Shown: positions 1-6,453 of the stretch, in pieces
Layout: each line of letters begins with the position of its first letter
How positions within the stretch are numbered: position 1 is the stretch's first letter
Source of the DNA: Desulfurococcales archaeon
Lineage (GTDB): Archaea; Thermoproteota; Thermoprotei_A; Sulfolobales; Desulfurococcaceae
NCBI GenBank assembly: GCA_015521265.1
Contig: WAON01000040.1
Coordinates: forward strand, 1-6,885
Length of the DNA stretch: 6,885 bases
Reading direction: 5' to 3'
Program-made: the position numbers and the translations under genes
The notes under the pieces: generated by a model
Told to the model about the DNA's origin: nothing
Databases searched by the model: none
Seen by the model: the letters and a program-made list of their open reading frames with translations, nothing else

Positions 1-707
1 ATTCTAGGCCTCGTCTCTCCATAGTCTACCCTTATGATCAGCTTCCTCGTTTTAGCATAGTGTTTCCATACTATCCTCCTAATATCATCACCCGGATTAT
101 ATTCTCTAAAAGATGCTAGATCATAGAGTCCCGTCGTAGATTTCCCCTTAACATAAACCCCGATGATCCTATTCATCGATTTAACCATCGCTTTCGAAGG
201 ATTTTGTAGGGGTAGGGCTGTAAAGGATTCCGGCGCATTCATAGTAATAGTTTCATAGAAGTAGCCGAGTAGATCACTTATCAGTAAGTGAATTCTTCCA
301 AGTTCATGTTTCCCTGGAGCTATTATTGTTGCTTCATATACTAGGTTTGTTATAGTGTTCGGCTTTAGGCTTATTGTAAATACTGGTTTCCCCTCTGTTA
401 GGAGCAGGTATTTTGGTAGTTCGTCGATTAAAACTATTCTTGGAAAGCCCCTCTTAGAGTTGTTTATGATTGTAAGCTTAAGATCTGCTTTTTCGAGTTC
501 TGTATAAATCTTCCTCCCCACACTCCTCTCAATACTGATCCTAGCCGCATCGCTTACTGCTGTGCGTAGTTGGTGGTAGCTATAGTATAGTAATAGTATG
601 AGTGATAGGGATACTGCTAGGCCTATTGTGTTCTTAGTAGCGATCGAGTATGTTAGTAATAATACCGACACGGTTACATGGGTGTATCCAGCTATTGATA
701 TCTTCAA
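1..707 (-). CDS. DUF58 family protein, MoxR-associated (3' end cut off by the window edge)
   Basis: About 235 codons are visible; family members usually have roughly 380-440, so the C-terminal part lies beyond position 1. Two hydrophobic segments near the N-terminus (about residues 11-22 and 28-43) anchor it in the membrane. A beta-rich stretch follows (about 75-165), then the diagnostic DUF58 core near residues 201-223, REYNPGDDIRRIVWKHYAKT, matching the family pattern REYxPGDDxRxIxWKxxA. The start chosen is TTG at 707-705, because an in-frame TGA lies four codons upstream and this TTG forms a TTGA overlap with the MoxR stop codon. A weak Shine-Dalgarno-like AAGGT sits about 9 nt upstream. 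DUF58 proteins are often linked to von Willebrand-type folds and almost always sit beside MoxR ATPases, which are thought to remodel or activate them. The substrate is unknown. The family call is secure; the function is inferred. Confidence 0.9.
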   Translation of the reverse strand, partial: MKISIAGYTHVTVSVLLLTYSIATKNTIGLAVSLSLILLLYYSYHQLRTAVSDAARISIERSVGRKIYTELEKADLKLTIINNSKRGFPRIVLIDELPKYLLLTEGKPVFTISLKPNTITNLVYEATIIAPGKHELGRIHLLISDLLGYFYETITMNAPESFTALPLQNPSKAMVKSMNRIIGVYVKGKSTTGLYDLASFREYNPGDDIRRIVWKHYAKTRKLIIRVDYGETRPR

Positions 708-1666
708 GGAACTTCAACCTTTTCCAGAATACTTTCAATAATACTAGTAACGCCTACACCAGAGATCCTCGCTTCACTCTTCAATATGATCCTGTGTATT
801 AGGGCTGGGTAAACTGCTTTCTTTACATCATCTGGTATAACGTAGTCTCTACCATCCATTAATGCTAGAGACCTCGAAAGCAGGTAGATTGCTATTGCTC
901 CACGCGGTGAGGCTCCAAGCTTAACCATTGGATGCCTGCGTGTTGCTTCAACTATGGCTGCAATGTATTTCTTAATGTTAACGTCTACGTAGACCCTCCT
1001 AGTAGAGTTGATCATTTCTAATATGTCTTCCCTACTCATAACGGGTTTTATGTCGGATAAATCTATTATTTCATCATATCGATCAAGGATCTCCACTGTC
1101 TCATCAATACTCGGGTAACCTATTATTATCTTCGATAAAAACCTGTCAACCTGCGCCTCGGATAATGGGAAAGTCCCTTCAACTTCCACTGGGTTCATAG
1201 TAGCAATTACTAGAAAAGGCCTTGGGAGACTATAGGTTATTCCTTCAACTGTAACCTGCCTCTCCTGCATAGCCTCGAGGAGTGCAGCCTGAGTCTTGGG
1301 GGGAGCCCTGTTTATCTCGTCGACGAATAGAATGTTCGTGAAAACCGGGCCCTTCTTGAATACGAACGTGTTGTTACGGGGGTCGAATACTTGTACGCCG
1401 ATAATGTCCGATGGAAGCATGTCCGGCGTAGCTTGAACTCGTTTAAACTCTAACCCCAGCGTTTTAGAGACAGTTCTAGCCATTAAGGTCTTTGCTACGC
1501 CTGGAACACCCTCGAGTAGTACGTGTCCTTCGGAGAATAGTGTTGCGAGTATTAATTCTATCTCCTTCTCCTTTCCAATAATCTTCCTACCCACGGTTCC
1601 CAATACTTTCCCTATTAGTTCCTTAAACCTTGATAATTCCTCCCTACTGATCCTCTCATTCATCAT
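704..1666 (-). CDS. MoxR family AAA+ ATPase
   Basis: Complete AAA+ ATPase of 320 residues, the normal length for MoxR proteins. Visible motifs in order: Walker A GVPGVAKT at residues 53-60; Walker B ILFVDEINR at 112-120, with D116 and E117; sensor 1 in ATMNP, with N158; the arginine-finger segment AQVDRF at 171-176; and sensor 2 in GASPRG at 251-256, followed by the helical lid. No signal peptide or TM segment is seen, so it is cytosolic and presumably acts on the membrane-anchored partners encoded next to it. The family is regarded as chaperone-like, using ATP to assemble or activate partner complexes, typically with DUF58 or VWA proteins. It starts 3 bp after the DUF4350 stop, and GTGATC just upstream resembles the archaeal Shine-Dalgarno. 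Two ATG codons in tandem (1666 and 1663) are possible starts; the second has the more usual spacing. Confidence 0.96.
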   Translation of the reverse strand: MMNERISREELSRFKELIGKVLGTVGRKIIGKEKEIELILATLFSEGHVLLEGVPGVAKTLMARTVSKTLGLEFKRVQATPDMLPSDIIGVQVFDPRNNTFVFKKGPVFTNILFVDEINRAPPKTQAALLEAMQERQVTVEGITYSLPRPFLVIATMNPVEVEGTFPLSEAQVDRFLSKIIIGYPSIDETVEILDRYDEIIDLSDIKPVMSREDILEMINSTRRVYVDVNIKKYIAAIVEATRRHPMVKLGASPRGAIAIYLLSRSLALMDGRDYVIPDDVKKAVYPALIHRIILKSEARISGVGVTSIIESILEKVEVP

Positions 1667-1669
1667 GGA

Positions 1670-2557
1670 TCACAACTCTTTACGCTTTAATACCTTGTAC
1701 GGGTTTGACGGGGGCCCGTAGACTAGTATAACTGCTACCGTTATTATTAATACTAGTAGGGAAGCCTTACCAGCCACCTCGATCATTGTCCCATTAAACA
1801 TTGATCCGGCCGTATCCCTAATCCACGACACTAAACCAGTTATAATTTTTCCGGCTTCAAACTCTGTTCCTCCAGTATAGTTTCGATCACCCTCGTATAC
1901 TATTATGGATCTATCACCGATAATACTATCTACAAACCCGGTGTTATTCTCAATGTTCTGGTGCTTAACATATATCTCGTTTATAACCAGGCTTGAATCA
2001 CCTATAACGAATACTCCCCCACTACCATGTTTCAAGTAAACTGCTACGGTTTCATTTCTAACCCTACATATCGGCTCGGCATTGATCATGGTATCTGTTT
2101 TAATTGATTGGTAAACGTTGAATAATACTAGGTAATTCTTATTGTTTATACTGCAGTTGCCTAGAACTACTGATTCATGGTATTTACCGTATTCTATGTT
2201 GAATAGTTTTACGAGGGGTAGTGTGTTGTGTGTTTCATCCATTACGACGAGTAAACCACCCTTACTAACCCATTCTTTAACCCTACTGCTCAGCGTGATC
2301 TTTTTATCAGGGCTTATTATGAATAACACGTGGTTTGCCGGGTTGTAGCTGGATAATTCGTCTAGGCTGTGTATGACTGATAACCCGTTCTTCAGCGATT
2401 TATCGTTGAAGTAAAGTGATACGCCTCCATTATAGTAGTTGTATATAGATGGCGAATCTGGCAGGGGGTTTCCAGTAAGCTCTACCCTACCACTCGTCGA
2501 ATATACTAGTAGTAACGTGATTATTACTAGTAGGCTTAATACTAGGGATTTACTCAT
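1670..2557 (-). CDS. DUF4350-type membrane protein of the MoxR/DUF58 cluster
   Basis: A protein of 295 residues with an N-terminal hydrophobic segment (about 3-20, signal anchor or signal peptide), a long extracytoplasmic domain and a second TM helix at about 263-281. A short basic tail (KVLKRKEL) ends it. This gives both termini inside and the domain outside. Residues 40-110 match the layout of DUF4350 domains: a SLYF-NGLSVIHSLDEL stretch, a strand LFIISPDK, then VKEWVSKGGLLVVMDE, resembling the ligand-free Rossmann-like GG-LVV turn of that family. Several N-X-S/T sequons (for example NCS and NYT) would fit archaeal N-glycosylation. The ATG start overlaps the last 8 bp of the upstream gene, and GAGG lies 10 nt before it. 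It is probably a membrane partner or substrate of the MoxR ATPase. The family call rests on domain shape and neighbours, not on an alignment. Confidence 0.82.
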   Translation of the reverse strand: MSKSLVLSLLVIITLLLVYSTSGRVELTGNPLPDSPSIYNYYNGGVSLYFNDKSLKNGLSVIHSLDELSSYNPANHVLFIISPDKKITLSSRVKEWVSKGGLLVVMDETHNTLPLVKLFNIEYGKYHESVVLGNCSINNKNYLVLFNVYQSIKTDTMINAEPICRVRNETVAVYLKHGSGGVFVIGDSSLVINEIYVKHQNIENNTGFVDSIIGDRSIIVYEGDRNYTGGTEFEAGKIITGLVSWIRDTAGSMFNGTMIEVAGKASLLVLIITVAVILVYGPPSNPYKVLKRKEL

Positions 2558-3080
2558 AGCTTAAAAGCCTCTTTAACTTATCAATAGTTTTCTCTACGCC
2601 CTTCCAAGTCTTCGAGCCGTATACTACTTCCTCATATATCCTCGCGAATAATCCTACTTCGCTCCTCCCATCCCTACTATATATTTCCCTCGGTGTACAG
2701 TTGCAGCAGCTGACCCTTCTCCTTAATGCTAAATAAATTCTTCTCAATACTAGTTTTATCCCTGAATAAGAATAGTTTATCCTAGGAAATACCTCTCCGC
2801 CTATTTTTCCCGTAATAATGTTTACAGTTGGGGGTTTAATTGGCTGGGACTTATAGTATGAGTAGAGTATTATGATTAATACGATAACCGTTAAACCTAT
2901 GAATACTAGTGGTAAGTACCATGGATTCCCCATCTCACCGGGCGGTTGGTATGGGATGTTATAGTTAGAGTGCGGAGTAGTAGTGGTAACCTTCTGTGGA
3001 ACATATCCGGGAACATGTGTCGGAGCCGGGTTTGTTCTAAACGGTAACGGCTTATACCTGATCGTATGCGTCAAACACAC
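2550..3080 (-). CDS. DUF4129-like single-pass membrane protein, first gene of the MoxR operon
   Basis: A protein of 176 residues. The N-terminal 50 residues are Pro/Thr-rich, with no signal peptide. One TM helix spans about residues 54-75, and a basic C-terminal domain (about 100-176) follows. That domain resembles DUF4129: LRRIYLALRRR, then TPREI (129-133), then LFARIYEEVVYG (144-155) and a final helix. DUF4129 commonly forms the cytosolic tail of membrane proteins in MoxR/DUF58/transglutaminase clusters. This copy is short compared with the usual larger extracytoplasmic regions. A CCNC cluster (C125, C126, C128) directly before TPRE is unusual. An in-frame TGA at 3086-3084 prevents an earlier start. 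GTG at 3080 is the first possible codon. TTG at 3074 lies just 3' of GAGGGGTG and is an alternative. The TATA box 32-38 bp upstream argues that the short N-terminus is real and not a truncation. Confidence 0.75.
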   Translation of the reverse strand: MCLTHTIRYKPLPFRTNPAPTHVPGYVPQKVTTTTPHSNYNIPYQPPGEMGNPWYLPLVFIGLTVIVLIIILYSYYKSQPIKPPTVNIITGKIGGEVFPRINYSYSGIKLVLRRIYLALRRRVSCCNCTPREIYSRDGRSEVGLFARIYEEVVYGSKTWKGVEKTIDKLKRLLSYE

Positions 3081-3111
3081 CCCTCAATTAATCCTCGACG
3101 CAAAACACTAG

Positions 3112-3118
3112 TTATAAG
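3112..3118 (-). promoter_or_regulatory. TATA box for the DUF4129-DUF4350-moxR-DUF58 operon
   Basis: On the minus strand this reads CTTATAA inside GGCTTATAACT. Transcription would be expected about 25 bp downstream, near 3089, giving a leader of only about 9 nt before GTG 3080. The GAGGGGTG Shine-Dalgarno-like run would lie inside or overlap the start. Position and sequence are seen; promoter function is inferred. Confidence 0.55.
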
Positions 3119-3153
3119 CCTTAACTATCAACCCCATATCTTTAACTAGCCGG

Positions 3154-3161
3154 TTTTATTA
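3154..3161 (+). promoter_or_regulatory. Probable TATA box for taw1
   Basis: TTTTATTA lies about 40 bp before the taw1 start. A start site about 25 bp downstream, near 3183, would leave a leader of 16-22 nt. It sits back to back with the minus-strand TATA box, so the 118-bp gap works as a divergent promoter region. Function is inferred from sequence and spacing. Confidence 0.45.
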
Positions 3162-3193
3162 GGGGTAATAATGTATTTCAAGATGAAGGAATA

Positions 3194-3197
3194 GGTG
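3194..3197 (+). promoter_or_regulatory. Shine-Dalgarno GGTG upstream of taw1
   Basis: GGTG lies 1 nt before ATG 3199 but 7 nt before ATG 3205. The second ATG therefore has the better spacing, and the protein may begin at M3 of the longer reading. Only two residues (MG) are at stake. Confidence 0.4.
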
Positions 3198-3198
3198 T

Positions 3199-4305
3199 AT
3201 GGGGATGCTTAAGAAGATTGATTTCAAGGAAATCGCTAGGAAGAGGGAGGAGTTCTGGAGTAGTAGCCCAGCTTACCGGGTAATCTATGACTCTTTGAAG
3301 AAGCAGGGTTATCACTTCATAGGTCTTGTAGGAGTTGTTAAGAGGTGTCATTGGACCCGGGAAGCACTAGTGAATAGGAGGTTTTGCTATAAGTGTCTCT
3401 GGTACGGTATTGAGAGCCACCGCTGCATACAGATGAGTCCAACAGCTACATGGTGCTGGCTGCGCTGTAGGCATTGCTGGAGGATTCAGCCTGAGGATAT
3501 CGGTATGCATTGGGATGAGACTAGGCTACCAGTTATAGATGACCCGGAAGTCCTCGTCGAGGAGAGTATCCGTGTGCAGAGGCAGATTATTGCTGGTTAT
3601 AAGGGTAATCCGAGAGTGGATCCGAAAATGTTCGAGGAAGCTATGAATCCTAAACACGTAGCTATTAGTTTAACAGGTGAACCAACCCTATATCCTAGGC
3701 TTGGAGAACTAATACATGAATATCATCGGCGGGGTATGACTACTTTCCTAGTAACCCATGGCGTCCGCCCAGATATACTCGGTAGCCTCGATGAAGAGCC
3801 TAGCCAGTTGTATCTAAGCCTAGAGTCTTGGAACCGTGAGAAATTCATGTATTTCAACCGCCCAATTGTTCCAAGGGCTTGGGAGCTCATAATGCAGACG
3901 ATCGAGCTTTTCCCGAGCTTTAAGTCTCCCACAGTTTACAGGATAACTATTGTTAAAGGCTTTAATGATAGTGATGAAGCATTGAAGGGATTTGCAAAGC
4001 TTATCGAGAAGGGTAATCCAACCTATGTAGAAGTAAAAGCCTATATGTACGTTGGTTATAGCCGTGGAAGACTAAGCCCTGCGAATATGCCTAAACACGA
4101 GGAGATCAGGGCGATAGCCCGTAAACTAGCCGATCTCACGGGATACATGTACCTGTCAGAAAGCATACCCAGCCGAATAGTATTACTCAGCAGGATTAAG
4201 GAACCGATAAGGCATGGTAAGGGATGCCCAGACGGAGTAAAACACCCCGAGAAGTATACACCTGTAGTTAAACCCGGATATGAAGAAATGGAATCCACGG
4301 GTTAA
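3199..4305 (+). CDS. taw1: 4-demethylwyosine synthase TYW1/Taw1 (radical SAM)
   Basis: Radical SAM enzyme that condenses N1-methylguanosine-37 of tRNA-Phe with two carbons of pyruvate to give 4-demethylwyosine (imG-14), the committed tricyclic step of wyosine synthesis. The 368-residue protein shows both cluster motifs. The second [4Fe-4S] site has exact spacing C50-x12-C63-x12-C76. The SAM cluster is C86-x3-C90-x2-C93 (CWLRCRHC). K65, two residues after C63, matches the lysine proposed from work on the Methanocaldococcus enzyme to form a Schiff base with pyruvate. The SAM-binding GEPT motif follows in ISLTGEPTLYPRL, then SLESW and RITIVKGFN, all typical of the TYW1 barrel. It is a little longer than the methanogen enzyme (about 310), mostly through N-terminal residues. 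Archaeal forms lack the flavodoxin domain of eukaryotic TYW1, as here. It is a single gene with its own promoter. The neighbours are not wyosine genes. Confidence 0.97.
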   Translation: MGMLKKIDFKEIARKREEFWSSSPAYRVIYDSLKKQGYHFIGLVGVVKRCHWTREALVNRRFCYKCLWYGIESHRCIQMSPTATWCWLRCRHCWRIQPEDIGMHWDETRLPVIDDPEVLVEESIRVQRQIIAGYKGNPRVDPKMFEEAMNPKHVAISLTGEPTLYPRLGELIHEYHRRGMTTFLVTHGVRPDILGSLDEEPSQLYLSLESWNREKFMYFNRPIVPRAWELIMQTIELFPSFKSPTVYRITIVKGFNDSDEALKGFAKLIEKGNPTYVEVKAYMYVGYSRGRLSPANMPKHEEIRAIARKLADLTGYMYLSESIPSRIVLLSRIKEPIRHGKGCPDGVKHPEKYTPVVKPGYEEMESTG

Positions 4306-4394
4306 CCCTCCAATCTATAACCCCGTTATGAAAAATTATTCATCGCGGACACTGTATCCAGGGATTTAAAAAAGTAAAGTATTTTATGTCTAAC

Positions 4395-4421
4395 AAACTT
4401 ATTTATTAATCGAATAAGTTT
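4395..4421. repeat. 9-bp perfect inverted repeat over the Tfx-type promoter (candidate operator)
   Basis: Left arm AAACTTATT at 4395-4403 and right arm AATAAGTTT at 4413-4421 are exact reverse complements, separated by a 9-bp spacer (4404-4412). Arm centres are 18 bp apart, close to two helical turns, as a dimeric HTH protein would need. The repeat covers the likely TATA box and ends 7 bp before the first possible start codon of the Tfx-type gene. The symmetry is seen directly. Autoregulation is inferred, and AT-rich sequence makes chance symmetry easier than the arm length suggests. Confidence 0.5.
4402..4409 (+). promoter_or_regulatory. Probable TATA box for the Tfx-type gene
   Basis: TTTATTAA lies inside the inverted repeat. 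A start site about 25 bp downstream falls near 4430, at or just after the TTG at 4429. The transcript would then be leaderless from 4429, or would carry GGAGCGGT as a ribosome-binding site for TTG 4444. A second AT-rich box (TATTTTAT, 4380-4387) would instead start near 4408. Confidence 0.45.
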
Positions 4422-4428
4422 TGCATCC

Positions 4429-4965
4429 TTGGAGCGGTATAACTTGAAGATAGACATAATACAATTAATCGATAAAATAATAAGCTCTAGCACAAGCGAT
4501 AAAAGAGAACTACTAGAACGCTATTCCAGATCCAAGATTAAAGATAGCTTCCTAACAGTAGAGGAAGTACTCGTAATGTACATGTACTATGTTGAAGAAA
4601 AGAAACCCAATGAAATAGCTGCTATCCTAAATAAGAGTAGGAGTAATGTCTACGCTACACTCCAGCGGGCGAAGGAGAAAGTTGTACAGGCGAAGGAAAC
4701 GATTAAGCATGTAAATGCTTTCCGCAGTGCGGTAAAAGTTAAAGTGTATGGCGGTGAGGATGTTGACGACGTTATTAAGAGGATCTACAATGTAGCTGAT
4801 GATAAAAACGTTAAGCTACCATATAAATCCTACGAGTTAAAAGATGAGTTGAGGAAGCTTAACATTGTTGATGAAGACGATACAGTTATAGATGATGCCG
4901 AGCTTATAATACTGCCGGAAATAGGCATATTTACAGCCGGGAGAAGGATTGAAGACACTAGTTAA
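4429..4965 (+). CDS. Tfx family HTH DNA-binding protein
   Basis: A 178-residue predicted transcription regulator. Residues 42-82 form a sigma-region-4-like helix-turn-helix (FLTVEEVLVMYMYYVEEKKP, then NEIAAILNKSRSNVYATLQR). A linker helix KEKVVQAKETIKHVNAF follows, then the Tfx C-terminal domain, AVKVKVYGGEDVDDVIKRIY and DDKNVKLPYKS. That order matches Tfx proteins, first described as a methanogen factor binding the fmdECB promoter region. About 40 N-terminal residues (MERYNLKIDI onward) precede the HTH and are extra compared with the ~140-residue methanogen form. The acidic stretch IVDEDDTVIDDAEL (146-159) is notable. The start is uncertain. TTG 4429 is the first in-frame candidate, but TTG 4444 is preceded by GGAGCGGT at 4431-4438. 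It shares an operon with the following membrane protein (17-bp overlap). Its targets are unknown; the overlapping inverted repeat suggests autoregulation. Confidence 0.8.
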   Translation: MERYNLKIDIIQLIDKIISSSTSDKRELLERYSRSKIKDSFLTVEEVLVMYMYYVEEKKPNEIAAILNKSRSNVYATLQRAKEKVVQAKETIKHVNAFRSAVKVKVYGGEDVDDVIKRIYNVADDKNVKLPYKSYELKDELRKLNIVDEDDTVIDDAELIILPEIGIFTAGRRIEDTS

Positions 4966-5704
4966 TGGTAAGAAGGTACTCTACATTACACTATTCGCGG
5001 TATTAATTACGTTATCTACATTATCAATAGTTGTTCTACAGGGTTACTGGGAAACCAATAGACGGATACAAGTGGTTTATGATTCGAAAATACTATTCCA
5101 CAACTACATTGTTGGAAACATTAAGCTGGACGGAGAAATCCATGGTAGCTTAGTAGCGGAGTACTCCTTCTATAAGGATATAGTTATCATTGAGACACAT
5201 TATGAAAAATACCAGTTAAAAGGATTCAACGACCCAGGTGCTAGGAACTATATATTAAGCCTTCTAAGAGAGAAGGTTAAGAGGGTTTATAGCCGTAAAA
5301 ACTTTTCTAGGAATGAGATACCTTATCCAAGGTATAAATCCTTCATACTACATGGAGGTCTACCATACTATGTTGAACCCAGTTTTCTAAACATTGATCC
5401 TATTTATAGACAGAGAATAATATTCAGCACGGGGACGAATACTTCTATACTAGAAGATAGAATGTTCAAATACGATCCAGATACAGGTATACTAGTTGAA
5501 TCAATAATAAAAGCCAAGATACATAATGGAATGGAGAATGAGGAGTACACGTGGACACTTGCAGCTTCCAGTTCTTCAAACCCGTTCTACATACTCGAGA
5601 CAATGAATATTGAAGCCCTCCTCACCATAGTAGCCCTGGGTATAAGTATACTTACAGCTATACTAGCCTTCTACCTTGATAAGCGGAGGGGTTTTCGGCA
5701 GTAA
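4949..5704 (+). CDS. Membrane protein of unknown function with N- and C-terminal TM helices and an extracytoplasmic domain
   Basis: I do not recognise a named family. The 251-residue protein has a short basic N-terminus (MKTLVNGKK), TM helix 1 at about 9-31, an outside domain of about 190 residues (32-221), TM helix 2 at about 222-243 and a basic tail DKRRGFR. Both ends are predicted inside. The outside domain is rich in beta-forming residues, with a motif KYDPDTGILVES (174-185) of the kind seen at beta-turns of extracytoplasmic domains. It has two N-X-S/T sequons (N118, N164) and no cysteines. TTG 4949 is preceded by GGGAGAAGG and overlaps the last 17 bp of the Tfx-type gene, so the two are very probably co-translated. 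A role as a sensor or receptor for the regulator is a hypothesis from pairing alone. Its 3' end overlaps the convergent ParB-fold gene by 34 bp. Confidence 0.8.
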   Translation: MKTLVNGKKVLYITLFAVLITLSTLSIVVLQGYWETNRRIQVVYDSKILFHNYIVGNIKLDGEIHGSLVAEYSFYKDIVIIETHYEKYQLKGFNDPGARNYILSLLREKVKRVYSRKNFSRNEIPYPRYKSFILHGGLPYYVEPSFLNIDPIYRQRIIFSTGTNTSILEDRMFKYDPDTGILVESIIKAKIHNGMENEEYTWTLAASSSSNPFYILETMNIEALLTIVALGISILTAILAFYLDKRRGFRQ

Positions 5705-6453
5705 TCAATGCTTATCCTAGGCTTACCGATTAACTTTGCGGTTTCTATAATACCTATTGTCTCACCTATTGTAAAAACCAGTGATCTAATGCTTTCTTCA
5801 CCATTTATGAGTTTTAAACAAGCCCTAGTGTGTCCGTCGATGACATAGTATTCATTATTAACGAGGTATACGAGGATGGGTTCGTCAATGATTTTTTCCG
5901 GAATACTATGTTCTAGTAACTGCTGTGTTGCATAGAGGTTTGTTATCTTTAACTTATCCATCCATAGCCTCGGGGTCTTATTATGGCTTTGCTCTATGAA
6001 ACTTATAATATTCACAATGTGCCTCCAAGTATTCAGGACGGGGTCGTCTATGGTTATTGGTGGATTTATTGTTTTTATCGAAGTGATCGGTTTAGCCCAC
6101 GGCTTATGGTATCCCGGTATGTTTAATATATACGCTTTAATCATTGATCTGAGCCATGTAGCTACTCTAGCCCTGTGATGACCGTCTAAGATGTATAGCC
6201 TGCCCACTCTCCCCCTAACGACAATTATTGGTACATTGTATCCATGGAGTAGCGTCTCTCTGAGAACAAGTCCTAGTTTATCCGATTCAAGGTATTCCTG
6301 CGTAGTATACAAGTTGAAGGGGTCTAGGATTCTTTCCCCCTCAACTATTATGTTTGTATAGCTCTGCTTCATCAACCAGTAGATCTCGTGTAGCCTACGC
6401 TCAGCATCCCGTCGAGTAGCTAGTCTTAAACGCTTAATGCTCGATGACTTCAT
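5671..6453 (-). CDS. Tandem ParB/sulfiredoxin-fold protein (two DGHxR domains)
   Basis: A 260-residue soluble protein built of two related halves. Half 1 has NLYTTQEYLE at 47-56, VPIIVVRG at 74-81 and ILDGHHRA at 88-95. Half 2 has NLYATQQLLE at 172-181, EPILVYLV at 191-198 and VIDGHTRA at 204-211. The shared NLYxTQxxLE and the strand-DGHxRA pattern indicate an internal duplication. DGHxR is the phosphate- or nucleotide-binding motif of the ParB/Srx fold, which includes ParB partition proteins, sulfiredoxin and the archaeal free-serine kinase SerK. There is no HTH or other ParB DNA-binding domain, so chromosome partitioning is unlikely. A small-molecule kinase or nucleotidase activity is possible but unproven. 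ATG 6453 overlaps the end of the upstream coiled-coil gene by 20 bp, suggesting one operon. The 3' end overlaps the convergent membrane-protein gene by 34 bp. Confidence 0.8.
   Translation of the reverse strand: MKSSSIKRLRLATRRDAERRLHEIYWLMKQSYTNIIVEGERILDPFNLYTTQEYLESDKLGLVLRETLLHGYNVPIIVVRGRVGRLYILDGHHRARVATWLRSMIKAYILNIPGYHKPWAKPITSIKTINPPITIDDPVLNTWRHIVNIISFIEQSHNKTPRLWMDKLKITNLYATQQLLEHSIPEKIIDEPILVYLVNNEYYVIDGHTRACLKLINGEESIRSLVFTIGETIGIIETAKLIGKPRISIDYCRKPLRLSR

Noticed and set aside
704..1666. MoxR plus a VWA-like partner as a MoxR-based phage defence system
   Set aside because: The partners here are DUF58, DUF4350 and DUF4129 membrane proteins of the common housekeeping cluster. No effector, protease or nuclease domain and no other defence genes are visible.
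2142..2348. Plus-strand open frame of 68 codons opposite the DUF4350-type gene
   Set aside because: It lies fully antisense to a well-supported gene, has no promoter or ribosome-binding site, and its composition is what the reverse of Leu- and Asn-rich coding sequence gives.
2460..2550. Recurring ACTAGTA-like words at the start of the DUF4350-type gene
   Set aside because: They come from runs of Leu and Val codons (CTA, GTA, TTA) in the signal/TM segment. The spacing is irregular, so this is codon use and not a repeat array.
3723..4298. Two minus-strand open frames (69 and 80 codons) opposite taw1
   Set aside because: Both are antisense to conserved radical SAM coding sequence and have no domain, start signal or neighbour support.
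4306..4428. Possible C/D box small RNA (GCGATGAAT on the minus strand near 4330-4345)
   Set aside because: The C box is imperfect, and no D or D' box (CTGA) lies at a suitable distance, so there is no supportable RNA gene.
5996..6178. Plus-strand open frame of 60 codons opposite the ParB-fold gene, with a hydrophobic look
   Set aside because: The hydrophobicity mirrors the reverse complement of the ParB-fold coding sequence, and there is no start signal.
5671..6453. Chromosome partitioning ParB
   Set aside because: There is no HTH or dimerisation domain, no ParA gene nearby and no parS-like site. Only the catalytic ParB/Srx fold is visible, twice.
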